Positions 46,653-56,413 of a stretch of 64,000 bases of DNA are shown piece after piece. The notes under the pieces are model-generated. The model was not told the origin of the DNA. It did not search any database and saw only the letters and a program-made list of their open reading frames with translations. Source of the DNA: Alphaproteobacteria bacterium (GTDB lineage Bacteria; Pseudomonadota; Alphaproteobacteria; Micropepsales; Micropepsaceae). Numbering within the stretch: position 1 is the stretch's first letter; each line of letters opens with the position of its first letter. Where the stretch lies: positions 1 to 64,000 of the forward strand of contig JAATGP010000037.1 in assembly GCA_015654635.1 (NCBI GenBank). Direction: 5' to 3'. The position numbers were made by a program, and so were the translations under genes.

Positions 46653-46985
46653 ATGCGGTACGCCGAGTACCACAAAGCTTTGGCACGTCTCGACAGCGAG
46701 ATTGCCAAGCAGCTGGAGCGGGAGCTTCGCGCGGCCAATGGTGCGGGGCCCTGGTATCTGCATCTGTTTCCCGATATGCGCGGCGCGGTTATCGACAAGG
46801 CTGCTGGCAAGCGTGCCGCCTTGGCGCAGCAACGTGTCCTCGTCGAGCAGCAGATGTTTGGCGGGACAGGGCTGATGTGGAACGCCAACGCGGCGGCAGT
46901 ATTCCGCCGCACGGTGCCCACCTCCGCTGAGGCCATCGCAACGCTTCGGGCCGCGGCGGATGCCGCGCTCGAACGCAAAGCGTGA
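46653..46985 (+). CDS. 110-aa cytoplasmic protein of unknown function
   Basis: A 110-aa, mostly helical protein (ALARLDSEIAKQLERELRAA, then a Trp/Pro-rich loop GPWYLHLFPDMRG, then Ala-rich helices). A G-rich ribosome binding site precedes the ATG. It ends 7 bases before the YbjN gene and is likely cotranscribed with it. No family was recognised. Confidence 0.65.
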   Translation: MRYAEYHKALARLDSEIAKQLERELRAANGAGPWYLHLFPDMRGAVIDKAAGKRAALAQQRVLVEQQMFGGTGLMWNANAAAVFRRTVPTSAEAIATLRAAADAALERKA

Positions 46986-46992
46986 GGCGGGC

Positions 46993-47889
46993 ATGGCACA
47001 GGATAACAGGATCATTTCTTCTTTGAGCCCAGCCGACCTCGTCGTCTTGTTGCAGGAAACAGCCGGCATCGCGGTGCTCGAAAGCGCAGCCGCTGATGGC
47101 AGGCCCGTCATTCAAGCGGCGGTCAAAGCCGTGAACGCCCAAACCGGAGAGGTGCTTGCGGGCGGCCTTCCGTTCTCGGTGGTGATGTTCAAGAGCGGCA
47201 ATGAGCCAGGCTATAGCAACATCGCCATCGGCACGGTGGTTCCGGCAGCCGAACTCGATATCCACCTGCCGCGCGACTACTTCAATTTCTGCAATCAGCG
47301 TCTACGCTTCGTCCGCGTCTTTCCGCTGGATGCTGGTTCCTTCGTCATCCAAATGGACCTCGTCTTGCGCAATGCCACGCGCGAATATGTGAAGTTCAAT
47401 TTCGGCGTCTGGAGCATCCTGTTCAAACAAGTGCTGTACGAGCTGATCGGCAGCGGCCGCGATTCCCTGGTCCGTGCCGTCGAAGTCTATGCGGCCACGG
47501 CCCAGCACTACGTGGCGACGGACCAAACGATCTGTGAGAGCCCGGCAAGCACCGAGCCGTCTCCAGCACTCGGCGCCGAAGCGGCCGCAGCAGCGCCGCA
47601 AGCCGCCATCATTGCGGCGGATACGGCATCGTCGGCGATTCCGGAGGCGCCGCTCTCTCAAGACCACGCGCCGGTGGAAGAGGTTGCCGCCGAAACGCAT
47701 CTCGTTGAGGTGGAAGAGCCCAAGGCGGAAGCATATACCTTCGAAGAGCGCTCCGAGAATGTCATGATGCTGGCCGATCCGGTCGAAGGCAGTGACGAGC
47801 CGGAGCATCCCGTCGATGCAGAGGCTTTCGCGGTCACCTTGCTGGATGCACCGGTGGCAGACGCCGCCAAGGCGCCGCTGTCCGTGTAG
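46993..47889 (+). CDS. YbjN-domain protein with acidic, Ala/Glu-rich tail
   Basis: A 298-aa protein. The first 165 residues fit the YbjN fold (NFCNQRLRFVRVFPLDAGSF, MDLVLRN, then KFNFGVWSILFKQVLYELI). The rest is a low-complexity tail rich in Ala, Glu and Pro, probably disordered. YbjN proteins are linked to stress tolerance and may bind type III effector-like partners, but the biochemical role is unknown. It is coupled to the 110-aa gene upstream. Confidence 0.7.
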   Translation: MAQDNRIISSLSPADLVVLLQETAGIAVLESAAADGRPVIQAAVKAVNAQTGEVLAGGLPFSVVMFKSGNEPGYSNIAIGTVVPAAELDIHLPRDYFNFCNQRLRFVRVFPLDAGSFVIQMDLVLRNATREYVKFNFGVWSILFKQVLYELIGSGRDSLVRAVEVYAATAQHYVATDQTICESPASTEPSPALGAEAAAAAPQAAIIAADTASSAIPEAPLSQDHAPVEEVAAETHLVEVEEPKAEAYTFEERSENVMMLADPVEGSDEPEHPVDAEAFAVTLLDAPVADAAKAPLSV

Positions 47890-48060
47890 CGTTTGGCTGT
47901 GGCGGGCTGCGTTGATCGCCACGTGGCCCCGCCGGCTCAGCGGTGCAGGACCGCGAAGGCTGTCTTATCGGGCGCGCCGGTTCGTCTGCGCAAGGACGAA
48001 TCGCTGCGTGGCGCTGATTTCTTAACAAAACGGTGAAATTTGCCGTGTTAAGACAGTCCT

Positions 48061-48492
48061 ATGTGGCAGATACGAAAATGCACCGCCGCCGATTTCGACC
48101 GCGTTGCCATCCTCTTGCGGGAACTCTGGCCGTCGCGGCCGTTTGACGCCAAGCGCCTGCGCCCCGTGTGGGATCGCGCCCTGGGCTCTACTGCCCAGCG
48201 CTTTGTTTGCGCCATTGATAACAACGAGATGGTGGGTTTTTGCTCGCTCTCCATCAAGAGCAGCCTGCGAAGCGAGGGCCAACTCGCTCATATAGACGAG
48301 CTTGTGGTCGCCGAGCATGCACGCGGTCAAGGTATTGGTGGGGGGCTTATCGAATTCGTGATCGATATGGCCGAGAAGACCGGCTGCAACCGCATCGAAA
48401 TCGAGGGCGCCGCGGGTAGCGCCGATGCGGCAGGCTTCTGCAGCCACGCCGGTTTCGACCCGCGCGCGACCCTGTTCTCGATGGGCCTGTAG
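48061..48492 (+). CDS. GNAT family N-acetyltransferase
   Basis: A 143-aa GNAT enzyme. The acetyl-CoA binding loop is ARGQGIGGGLIEFV (Q/RxxGxG/A). The N-terminal WQIRKCTAADFDRVAILLRE and the preceding strand LAHIDELVVAEHA are typical. It transfers acetyl to an amine of unknown identity. It stands alone, before the convergent amn gene. Confidence 0.9.
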   Translation: MWQIRKCTAADFDRVAILLRELWPSRPFDAKRLRPVWDRALGSTAQRFVCAIDNNEMVGFCSLSIKSSLRSEGQLAHIDELVVAEHARGQGIGGGLIEFVIDMAEKTGCNRIEIEGAAGSADAAGFCSHAGFDPRATLFSMGL

Positions 48493-48545
48493 AGGCCGCG
48501 CATCTGCTGAAAGCCGGCCATCTGTCGCGCGAGGCCGACAGCCCC

Positions 48546-49997
48546 TTATCGAAACGCCGGTTCCGTGAAGCTTCTTAGCTTGCGCGAATGCAGGGTGCCG
48601 TTTTGGGCTTCGACGCGCAGCAGTTCCAGGGCGCGGATGCCGATTTGCAAGTGCTGACTGACGCGCTCTTCGTAAAACGCATCGGCCATGCCGGGCAGTT
48701 TGATCTCGCCATGCAGCGGGCGGTCGGAGACGCAGAGCAGCGTCCCATACGGCACGCGGAAGCGATAGCCATTGGCTGCGGTGGTGGCGCTTTCCATATC
48801 GATGGCGATGGCGCGCGATTGGTTGAAGCGTTGCGCCTGCTGGGCAAAGCGCAGCTCCCAATTGCGGTCGGAGGTGGTGACCACTGTGCCGGTGCGCAGG
48901 CGTTCTTTCAGCTCCTGGCCCTTACCGCCGGTGATCTCGCTCACCGCTTGGGTCAGCGCCACTTGCACTTCGGCGATAGGCGGAACGGGGATTTCGCGCG
49001 GCAGCATATCGTCCAGCACCTGATCGTCGCGCAGGTAAGCATGCGCCAGCACGTAATCGCCCAGCCGTTGATTGGCGCGCAAACCGCCGCAATGGCCGAT
49101 CATCAGCCAGACATGCGGGCGCAGCACCGCCAGGTGATCCGTCACCGTCTTGGCATTGGAGGGGCCGACGCCGATATTGACCAGCGTGATGCCTTGATTG
49201 CCCGGCTGCACCAGATGATAGGTCGGCATTTGCGGCAGCTTGGCGAGCGGCGGCTGCTCGGGCACTTTGCCTTTTTCGTGGATGCGGTTGCCGGGTTCGA
49301 CAAAGCGCTGGGCCCGTCCGGCCTCCAATTCGCGCTGACAGTATTCGGCGAACTCGTCGATATAGCGCTGATAGTTTGTAAACAATACAAAATTCTGAAA
49401 ATGGCGCGGGTCGGTGCCGGTGTAATGGCGCAGGCGATGCAGCGAATAATCCACCCGCTCGGCGGAGAACAGCGACAGCGGCGCCGGGCCCGGGCCCGGC
49501 CATTCGCCGCCATCGGCGATCTGGTCATGGGCGGCATCGAGCCGCGGCAGGGCGAAATACTCCACCAGCTTGCGCCGCCGCACGGCATCGATGGAAGAGG
49601 CGCGCGCTACCGCAAAGGTCAGCGGAATGGGTGTGCGCGACAGGCCGACATAAATCGTGGTGTTGTAGTTTTTCTTGAGCAAGCTCAGCTGTTCGATCAG
49701 GTAATTGTGGAACAGCTTGGGCGAGGTGATGGTGGTGCCATAGCGCCCCGGGCTTGTCACCTTGCCAAAGGCGAGGCCCGTCGAGCTGCCTCTGCCGGCA
49801 AATTCCACATCGACGCAAAGGTAAGGATAAACCGGGTCGGGGCCGTGGCCGGCTTCGTCGCGGGCAAAGGCGGCGAAAGCGGTCTCGATATCCGCGATGG
49901 AGCGGTCGTAGAGCGCGACCAGCCGCTGAAAGGCATCTTCGGGCGTTTCACAGGCGACGAGATCGGTGGCAACGTCTTCAGAAAGGAGTGGTGTCAC
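48546..49997 (-). CDS. amn: AMP nucleosidase
   Basis: A 483-aa enzyme (E. coli Amn is 484). It hydrolyses AMP to adenine and ribose-5-phosphate. The C-terminal phosphorylase-like domain has [40 protein letters not shown] and [20 protein letters not shown]. The N-terminal AMP-binding regulatory domain contains [18 protein letters not shown]. It overlaps the upstream deoB gene by 4 bases at its start codon region, so it is coupled with it. Confidence 0.95.
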   Translation of the reverse strand: MTPLLSEDVATDLVACETPEDAFQRLVALYDRSIADIETAFAAFARDEAGHGPDPVYPYLCVDVEFAGRGSSTGLAFGKVTSPGRYGTTITSPKLFHNYLIEQLSLLKKNYNTTIYVGLSRTPIPLTFAVARASSIDAVRRRKLVEYFALPRLDAAHDQIADGGEWPGPGPAPLSLFSAERVDYSLHRLRHYTGTDPRHFQNFVLFTNYQRYIDEFAEYCQRELEAGRAQRFVEPGNRIHEKGKVPEQPPLAKLPQMPTYHLVQPGNQGITLVNIGVGPSNAKTVTDHLAVLRPHVWLMIGHCGGLRANQRLGDYVLAHAYLRDDQVLDDMLPREIPVPPIAEVQVALTQAVSEITGGKGQELKERLRTGTVVTTSDRNWELRFAQQAQRFNQSRAIAIDMESATTAANGYRFRVPYGTLLCVSDRPLHGEIKLPGMADAFYEERVSQHLQIGIRALELLRVEAQNGTLHSRKLRSFTEPAFR

Positions 49998-51184
49998 AGG
50001 AAAGATGTCCCCACAGGCATAGGGGCAAGCCCCAAATGTTTGACAACGGATTGGCCGATATCGGCGAAAGTGGAACGAATGCCAATCGAGCCGGTGGCAA
50101 TCTTCGGCCCAAAGGCGAGGATTGGAATGTGCTCGCGGGTATGATCGCTGCCCGCCCAGGTGGGGTCGCAGCCATGGTCGGCGGTGAAGATCACTAAGTC
50201 ATCAGGGCGCAACGCGGCCTTTAATTCCGGAATGCGTGTGTCGAAGGCTTCCAGAGCACCGGCATAGCCGAAGAGGTTGCGGCGGTGACCGAACAGCGTA
50301 TCGAAATCGACGAAATTGGCGAAGACGATGGAGCCGTCCGGGGCGGCTTTGGTTTGCGCGATGGTGGTGGAGAAGATGGCATCGTTGCCGTCGGCGCGAA
50401 TTTCCTGCGTCACACCGGAATGGGCAAAGATGTCGGGAATTTTGCCGATGCCGATCACCGCGCGCTCCGCCGCTTTGGCCATATCGAGCACGGTCGGACG
50501 ATAGGGCGGGGTGGCGTAATCGTGGCGATTGAAGGTGCGTTTGAAGTCGCCGACACGTTCGCCCAGGAAGGGCCGCGCAATCACCCGGCCGATACGGTAC
50601 GGGTCCACCAATGTACGCACGATGTGGCAAAGCTCGTAAAGCCGCTCCAGGCCGAAATGAGTTTCGTGGGCGGCGATCTGATAGACCGAATCCGCGCTCG
50701 TATAGCAGATGGGTTTGCCCGTCCGGATGTGCTCTTCGCCCAGCGCCTCGATGATCTCGGTGCCGGAGGCGTGACAGTCCCCCAGAATACCGGGCAGCCT
50801 TCCTTCGCGGATCACGGCCTCGGTCAGGGCGGCGGGAAAGGTCGGCACCGTCTTGGGGAAGTAGCCCCAATCTTCTTCCACCGGCAGGCCCATCATCTCC
50901 CAATGGCCGCTGGGCGTGTCCTTGCCTTTGGAAAGCTCCCGCCCGGCGCCGTAGAGCCCGGTGGCGGGGCCGTTGGTCAGCTCGGCAAAGCTCGGATCGG
51001 CCTCATGCGCCGCCCGGCCGAGCCCCAGCGCCAGAAGGTTTGGAATCTGCAAGGGCCCGCGCGGAGACTTGGCGCAGCCCTCGGCGATCCGCCCGAAGGT
51101 GTTGGAACCGGCGTCGCCGAAGCGGTCCGCATCCGGCAAAGCGCCGATGCCGAAGGAATCGAGAACTGCAATGATAGCGCGCAT
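49994..51184 (-). CDS. deoB: Phosphopentomutase
   Basis: A 396-aa alkaline-phosphatase-fold enzyme that moves phosphate from C1 to C5 of ribose or deoxyribose phosphate. The N-terminal metal site is [20 protein letters not shown] with the following SNTFG. The phospho-Thr is in [12 protein letters not shown], and the C-terminal metal site is [20 protein letters not shown]. It links DeoA and PunA products to DeoC. It is read ahead of amn and is divergent from the purine nucleoside phosphorylase gene. Confidence 0.95.
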   Translation of the reverse strand: MRAIIAVLDSFGIGALPDADRFGDAGSNTFGRIAEGCAKSPRGPLQIPNLLALGLGRAAHEADPSFAELTNGPATGLYGAGRELSKGKDTPSGHWEMMGLPVEEDWGYFPKTVPTFPAALTEAVIREGRLPGILGDCHASGTEIIEALGEEHIRTGKPICYTSADSVYQIAAHETHFGLERLYELCHIVRTLVDPYRIGRVIARPFLGERVGDFKRTFNRHDYATPPYRPTVLDMAKAAERAVIGIGKIPDIFAHSGVTQEIRADGNDAIFSTTIAQTKAAPDGSIVFANFVDFDTLFGHRRNLFGYAGALEAFDTRIPELKAALRPDDLVIFTADHGCDPTWAGSDHTREHIPILAFGPKIATGSIGIRSTFADIGQSVVKHLGLAPMPVGTSFL

Positions 51185-51303
51185 AAGCTGTTCCTAATCA
51201 TTCTTTCCTTCCCCATTGAAGGGGGAGCGAAAGTCACTGCCGCATTGTTTCAGCAAACCATATCCCTTGTCCACGTGCGCGCTGCGCTGCTAACACCGTG
51301 GGC

Positions 51304-52131
51304 ATGACCCCAGAAGCGACCCAAAATCTTCTCACCCAAGGCGTGAAAGCCGTCCAGGCGCGCGTCTCCCATTTTCCCAAAACCGTGATCGTGCTCGGCA
51401 GCGGCCTTGGCCGCTTCGCAGCCGCGCTGGAGGGAACGACCACCATTCCCTATGGGGAGATCCCGGGTTTCTCGCGCTCCACCGTGGTGGGCCACTCGGG
51501 CAATCTGGTGATCGGCAGCATGAGTGGCCAGCGCATCGCAGTCATGCAGGGCCGCATCCATGCTTATGAAGGTCATCCGGGTTCGGCCATTGCCGCCCCC
51601 ATCCGCATCTTGCGCAAGCTCGGTGCCGAGCAATTGATCCTCACCAATGCCTGTGGCGGGCTGAAACAGGACATGTCGCCGGGCTCGTTGGTTCTGATTG
51701 AGGACCACATCAATTTCACCAGCTTCAATCCCTTGATCGGACCCAATGACGACAGCATCGGTCCGCGCTTTCCCGAGATGTCCGATCCCTACGATGCGGC
51801 TCTCAGGGCCAAGCTACGGGCGGCAGCGGATGAGGCCGGAATCGAACTTAAGAAGGGCGTCTATATTTTCGTCCTCGGCCCCAATTTCGAGACCGCTGCC
51901 GAGATTCGCATGTATGCGAAATTCGGTGCCGATGTGGTCGGCATGTCGACGGTGCCCGAATGTCTGGTGGCGCGTCACTGCGGAATGACGGTGGCCTGTG
52001 TCTCCATTGTCACAAATCATGCAACTGGCATCTCTATAGTGCCTCTCACGCATGAAGAAACGCTCGCTACCGCCGAACGGGCAGGGCAGAATCTTGAGCA
52101 ACTGCTGCGAGAGTTCTTGCAGAAAATATAA
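51304..52131 (+). CDS. punA: Purine nucleoside phosphorylase, trimeric class I
   Basis: About 275 aa from ATG 51304 (GTG 51298 is also possible). The family segments are VIVLGSGLGRFAAALEG, GRIHAYEGH, LTNACGGLKQDMSPGSLVLI, GPNFETAAEIRMYA and VGMSTVPECLVARHCGM with the purine-site Thr, then VTNHATGIS. It splits purine nucleosides with phosphate. It is divergent from deoB, 113 bases away, so the regulatory region between them probably serves both. The ribosome binding site is weak. Confidence 0.94.
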   Translation: MTPEATQNLLTQGVKAVQARVSHFPKTVIVLGSGLGRFAAALEGTTTIPYGEIPGFSRSTVVGHSGNLVIGSMSGQRIAVMQGRIHAYEGHPGSAIAAPIRILRKLGAEQLILTNACGGLKQDMSPGSLVLIEDHINFTSFNPLIGPNDDSIGPRFPEMSDPYDAALRAKLRAAADEAGIELKKGVYIFVLGPNFETAAEIRMYAKFGADVVGMSTVPECLVARHCGMTVACVSIVTNHATGISIVPLTHEETLATAERAGQNLEQLLREFLQKI

Positions 52132-52567
52132 GCGAATGCTGCGTTGCGGCATGCGGGGCTTTGCGAATTGGTCGTCAGCGCTGCTGCGGTTGTAACAAAA
52201 TATGGCAGTGCCTTTCGGCGCGCCATTTATGCTCATTGTTTGCACTAAACTCCACGCTGGAACTGCTTTTCTCACCCACATTTTTTTCCTGTGGTGTGCT
52301 TTGGCGGCGACTTCATTGTCACAAAACTAGTGTGTTAAGTCCCTTAGAGAGAACTGCCGCCGCAGCAGTTTGCTGCAATTGCGAATTACCGTCCGATGCG
52401 TTGGGGGCGGAAAAAAGGTGGGGGAGCAGGGTGCGTTCAACGTGAATGTCGGAAATTTGTTCGTCCGGCAAGGCCACAACGCACTGCGTTCGGCGACCCA
52501 AAGCGGCGACGAGTAAGCATCGCAGAGAGCGATGCCAAACAGATGGACCTTACGAGGGGAAGACCAA
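52132..52567. other. Intergenic region upstream of a TonB receptor
   Basis: No gene was recognised. The region should contain the receptor promoter, and GAGGGGAAG at the end is its ribosome binding site. No cobalamin or other riboswitch core was seen. Short frames on either strand have no convincing start. Confidence 0.45.
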
Positions 52568-55231
52568 ATGAAAGTAACAACAAGACTGTTCACGAGCGTG
52601 TGTCCGGCCGCCCTGCTGCTGCCGCTCGCACTCTCGCTGACACCAGCCTACGCACAGTCGACGGGCACGCAGAACATGGAAACCGTCACGGTGACGGGCA
52701 CGAAGACCAATCTTATGGGTCTGATGAATGCGGCACCGATCTCGAAGGAGCGTTCGACGGTCACCGCCGAATTTTTGAAAACCCAAACCGCGGGCCAGTC
52801 GGTTTTTGCCTCGCTGAATTTCATGCCCGGCGTGAACTTCACCAACAACGATCCCTACGGCTCGAGCGGCGGCAACATCCGCGTGCATGGCCAGGATTGT
52901 AACCATCTTTCGCTGACCTTGGACGGCATGCCGCTGAACGACACCGGCAATTACGCCTGCTACACCAACCAGATGCCCGATGCCGAAATTCTCGACAGCG
53001 TGAGCGTCAATCAGGGCTCGACCGACGTTGACAGCCCGACCGCGGCCGCCACCGGTGGCGTCATCGCCATCAAGTCGGATCGCCCGCGCGACGATTTCAC
53101 GGCCGAAGCCGTGCTGACGGGCGGTAGCTTCAGCGATGAGCGTTATGTGGGGCGCGTCGATAGCGGCGCCTTCGGACCCTTTGGCACCAAGGCTTTCGCC
53201 GAGTTGTCCTATCAGGACTACAACAAGTTTAAAGGTCCTGGCCAAGAGAAGAAGATGCAGGCCAACGTCAAATTCCTGCAGGATTTCGGCTCGCTCGGCT
53301 GGCTCACGCTTGCCGGCCATTGGAACTCGAACCGCAACAATTCCTATTATCCGGAAGTCTACTTCCCCAGCACCACCGGCTTCACGGTCTCCACGACGAC
53401 GCCAGATTTGATCAAGAATCCGAACGGTGGCGGCTATATTGCCAATCCGATACCGGCTAGCCTCGCCAACGCGAGCTATTCTGGCACTGGCTGGAATCGC
53501 GATTACCTGCCGACCTGCGCCTATACCGCCCCGACCGCGGGCGTCGCCGATAGCACGATGACCAGCTGCGGTAACTTCTATAAGAACAAGATTAATCCTT
53601 CCGACACGGGCAATATCCGCGCCCAGTCGCTGTGGCATCTGTCGGATTCGCTGACACTCACCGCCGACGCTAACGTGCAATATGTGCTGGCTAACGGTGG
53701 CGGCGCGTTCTCGTTCCCTGAATCCGTTGCTGCGGCCGGATCGACCGTAAGCACACAGAACACTGCGCGCCAGTTGATCGGTAAAACGACCGGTACGGGT
53801 ACGACCACCACGCCTTATGGCTGTATTCCGGGCGTCGGTTGCGACCTCAACGGTGACGGCGACGTCAAGGACAACGTCGAACTCTATCAGCCCAGCACCA
53901 CCCAGACCCGCCGCTGGGGCTTCAACTCCTCGCTGATTTATCAGTTCGACGAGAACAACACGGTTCAGGCGGCCTATACGTTGGATTACGGTCTGCATCG
54001 CCAGACCGGCACCACGACACGTTTCGACCCAGTCAACGGACCGGCTGATCCCTTTGCTGGCCTGAATGACAAGGCGCATGAAGTGATCGGCGCCGACGGG
54101 CTGCCGCTGCGCTATCGCGATCGCAAATCCAAGGCGATCATGAACCAAGCGGCCTTCGATTATGAAGGTAAGTATTTCGACGACAGCCTGCAGTCCACAG
54201 TGGGTTTCCGCCTGCCGTTCCTGGAGCGTGACCTCAACCAATATTGCTATGAGCAGGCTGGCAGCAGCACTGCGTATTGCACCACCCAAGCGCCGGTCCA
54301 AACCAACACGGACAACACCGTGCAATTCGCGGCGACCGTCCCTGGCGGCCCAACACAGACCAAGTATACGCGGCCGGGCACCGCGGTGCGTCGCTACAAC
54401 CGCTTCTTGCCGCATTTGGGCTTGACCTATTTGCCCTTCGACAAGGAAAACCAGTTCTTCGGGTCCTACACCCAGGAAATCGCGGCGCCGCGTACCGACA
54501 ATCTGTATCAGAGTGTCTGCACCTCGAACTCGAACCCCTGCACCAGCTATACGACCTTCACCAGCACCAAGCCGGAAACCTCGACCAGCTATCAGTTGGG
54601 CTATCGTTACCTGGGCGAGAATCTCCAGGCGGCGCTCATTCTCTGGAACTCGCAGGTCAAGAACCGCATCGTCAGTTCGTTTGACCTCGATACCAACACC
54701 TACTTCGATCACAATGTCAAAGGCATCAACTTCTCCGGCGTTGATTTCGAGTTCAACTACAAGGCGACCGACGAACTCAACTTATACGCCAATGCCGGCT
54801 ACGATCATGCCCGCATAACCTCCGACATCCCGGTCGGTGGTGGCTTTGCACCGACCACTAACAAGCAGCTGTCAGAAACGCCGAAATGGACCCTCAGAGG
54901 CCGGGTGCAGTACGCGGTTATTCCTGAGCTGCGCTTTGCCATCGAATCCGAATATACTAGCCGCCGCAATCAGACCGAGGACAACAATGCCTTCGTGCCG
55001 GATTACTACACCGTCAATGCGGATGTCGCCTACGATCTGGACAAGCTCGGCTTGGTGGGTTCATCGCTGCGCCTCAACGTCGATAACCTCTTCGACAAGC
55101 ATTACTTCGGCAGCCTTGGCACGCAGACCTGCTGGACGCCTGGTACCCAGACCAGCGGCTGCACAAGCTTCCCGACGGCCTATCTTGGTTCGCCGCGTAC
55201 TCTTCAGCTGACCTTGACGGCCGTCTACTAA
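52568..55231 (+). CDS. TonB-dependent outer-membrane receptor, large
   Basis: An 887-aa protein from ATG 52568, giving a signal peptide that ends SLTPAYAQ; the open frame begins 12 codons earlier. The TonB-box-like segment METVTVTGTK precedes the plug (VFASLNFMPGVNFTNNDPYG, then IRVHGQDCNHLSLTLDGMPL). The barrel ends in LQLTLTAVY. Its large extracellular loops include Cys pairs and Thr-rich stretches. The ligand is unknown. It is a single gene closed by the terminator at 55253. Confidence 0.92.
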   Translation: MKVTTRLFTSVCPAALLLPLALSLTPAYAQSTGTQNMETVTVTGTKTNLMGLMNAAPISKERSTVTAEFLKTQTAGQSVFASLNFMPGVNFTNNDPYGSSGGNIRVHGQDCNHLSLTLDGMPLNDTGNYACYTNQMPDAEILDSVSVNQGSTDVDSPTAAATGGVIAIKSDRPRDDFTAEAVLTGGSFSDERYVGRVDSGAFGPFGTKAFAELSYQDYNKFKGPGQEKKMQANVKFLQDFGSLGWLTLAGHWNSNRNNSYYPEVYFPSTTGFTVSTTTPDLIKNPNGGGYIANPIPASLANASYSGTGWNRDYLPTCAYTAPTAGVADSTMTSCGNFYKNKINPSDTGNIRAQSLWHLSDSLTLTADANVQYVLANGGGAFSFPESVAAAGSTVSTQNTARQLIGKTTGTGTTTTPYGCIPGVGCDLNGDGDVKDNVELYQPSTTQTRRWGFNSSLIYQFDENNTVQAAYTLDYGLHRQTGTTTRFDPVNGPADPFAGLNDKAHEVIGADGLPLRYRDRKSKAIMNQAAFDYEGKYFDDSLQSTVGFRLPFLERDLNQYCYEQAGSSTAYCTTQAPVQTNTDNTVQFAATVPGGPTQTKYTRPGTAVRRYNRFLPHLGLTYLPFDKENQFFGSYTQEIAAPRTDNLYQSVCTSNSNPCTSYTTFTSTKPETSTSYQLGYRYLGENLQAALILWNSQVKNRIVSSFDLDTNTYFDHNVKGINFSGVDFEFNYKATDELNLYANAGYDHARITSDIPVGGGFAPTTNKQLSETPKWTLRGRVQYAVIPELRFAIESEYTSRRNQTEDNNAFVPDYYTVNADVAYDLDKLGLVGSSLRLNVDNLFDKHYFGSLGTQTCWTPGTQTSGCTSFPTAYLGSPRTLQLTLTAVY

Positions 55232-55252
55232 GATACCAACGCTTTACTGTTG

Positions 55253-55287
55253 ACCCGGCCGGGAGCAATCCCGGCCGGGTTTCTTTT
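55253..55287 (+). terminator. Strong rho-independent terminator
   Basis: ACCCGGCCGGGA (55253-55264) pairs perfectly with TCCCGGCCGGGT (55269-55280) across a GCAA loop and is followed by TTCTTTT. It ends the TonB receptor transcript. Confidence 0.92.
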
Positions 55288-55375
55288 GGGGGCAACTGCC
55301 CTTTTGGAGATGGCCGTTCTTTGCACTGTCGCGCCAACCTGCGATAACCCTGCCGTCCTGATTTCGAGGTGACTT

Positions 55376-56371
55376 ATGCGTGCGATCCTGTATTCGACGG
55401 CGGCGATTGTGGTACTCTCCTCCAGCGCCTTTGGCTGGGGCGCTGATGGCCATCGCATGATCTCCATCATCGCCGTGCAATCCTTGCCCGATGAGCTGCC
55501 AGCCTTTCTGCGCACTCCCGAAGCGGCTGCGGAGGCAGGCTATCTGGGGCCGGAGGCCGATCGCGAGCGCGGTGCCGGCCATTCTTTCGACGACGAGCAC
55601 AGCCCGGCCCATTTCGTCGATGTGAATGACGACCTCACCATCAATGGCGGGCCGAAGCTTGGCGCATTGCCTATCAGCCGCGAGAAATATGATGACGCGC
55701 TGCGCGCCACCGGCACCGATCAATACAAGATGGGCTATCTGCCCTACAGCATCCAACAGGGCTTCGAGCTGCTCTCCAAGGATTTCGCCTATTGGCGCGT
55801 CGATGCCTGGGGCGAGAAAAATGCCAAGACGGCGGAGCAGCGCGCCGCCTATGCCAAAGATCGCGTCATGCGCGAGAAGATCGCGCTGCATGATCTCGGC
55901 ATCTGGTCGCATTTTGTTGGCGACGGCTCCATGCCGATGCATGCCAGCATCCATTACAATGGCTGGGGCAAAGGTCCGAACCCCGAAGGCTTTACCGATG
56001 CCAAAATCCATTCGCCGTTTGAGAGCAAATATGTCCACGCCAATATCACGGAGAAGGACATCGTTGCGGTGCTGCCCGCTTATCGCGATTGCAAATGTGC
56101 CATCTGGGTGCGCACCGCCGATTATCTGACCGGCACGCAAGCGCAAGTGGTGCCCACCTATCGCCTGGAAAAGCAGGTTGGTTACACCAAGCGCAGCCCC
56201 GAGGCGGATGCCTTTATCACCGCGCAAATCGCCCGTGGTGCGGCTGAGCTACGCGACATGATTGTCGACGCCTACCATCATGCCGCCGATCTGGGCGTGG
56301 GCTATCCGGAGGTCAAGGTATCGGAGATCGAAGCCGGCAAAGCCGATCCCGCCGAGGCGCTGGCGAACTAA
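55376..56371 (+). CDS. S1/P1-type nuclease, secreted
   Basis: A 331-aa protein with a signal peptide (MRAILYSTAAIVVLSSSAFG) whose cleavage leaves WGADGH as the new N-terminus. In S1/P1 nucleases this N-terminal Trp with its His binds zinc. Further ligands are seen in DDEHSPAHFVDV and in DLGIWSHFVGDGSMPMHAS (HxxxD..H). It cuts single-stranded nucleic acids outside the cytoplasm, and could feed the nucleoside salvage enzymes of this window. It stands alone after the receptor's terminator. Confidence 0.82.
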   Translation: MRAILYSTAAIVVLSSSAFGWGADGHRMISIIAVQSLPDELPAFLRTPEAAAEAGYLGPEADRERGAGHSFDDEHSPAHFVDVNDDLTINGGPKLGALPISREKYDDALRATGTDQYKMGYLPYSIQQGFELLSKDFAYWRVDAWGEKNAKTAEQRAAYAKDRVMREKIALHDLGIWSHFVGDGSMPMHASIHYNGWGKGPNPEGFTDAKIHSPFESKYVHANITEKDIVAVLPAYRDCKCAIWVRTADYLTGTQAQVVPTYRLEKQVGYTKRSPEADAFITAQIARGAAELRDMIVDAYHHAADLGVGYPEVKVSEIEAGKADPAEALAN

Positions 56372-56413
56372 CCCCTGCGTTGACTCTGCGGCGCGGCTGG
56401 GCGGTACTTTGTC

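Noticed and set aside
48588-50144. A 518-codon open frame antisense to amn
   Set aside because: AMP nucleosidase on the other strand is full-length with all motifs.
52550-54712. A 720-codon open frame on the minus strand, antisense to the TonB receptor
   Set aside because: The plus strand has a signal peptide, plug and barrel motifs. The antisense frame is a by-product of high GC and has no recognisable domain.
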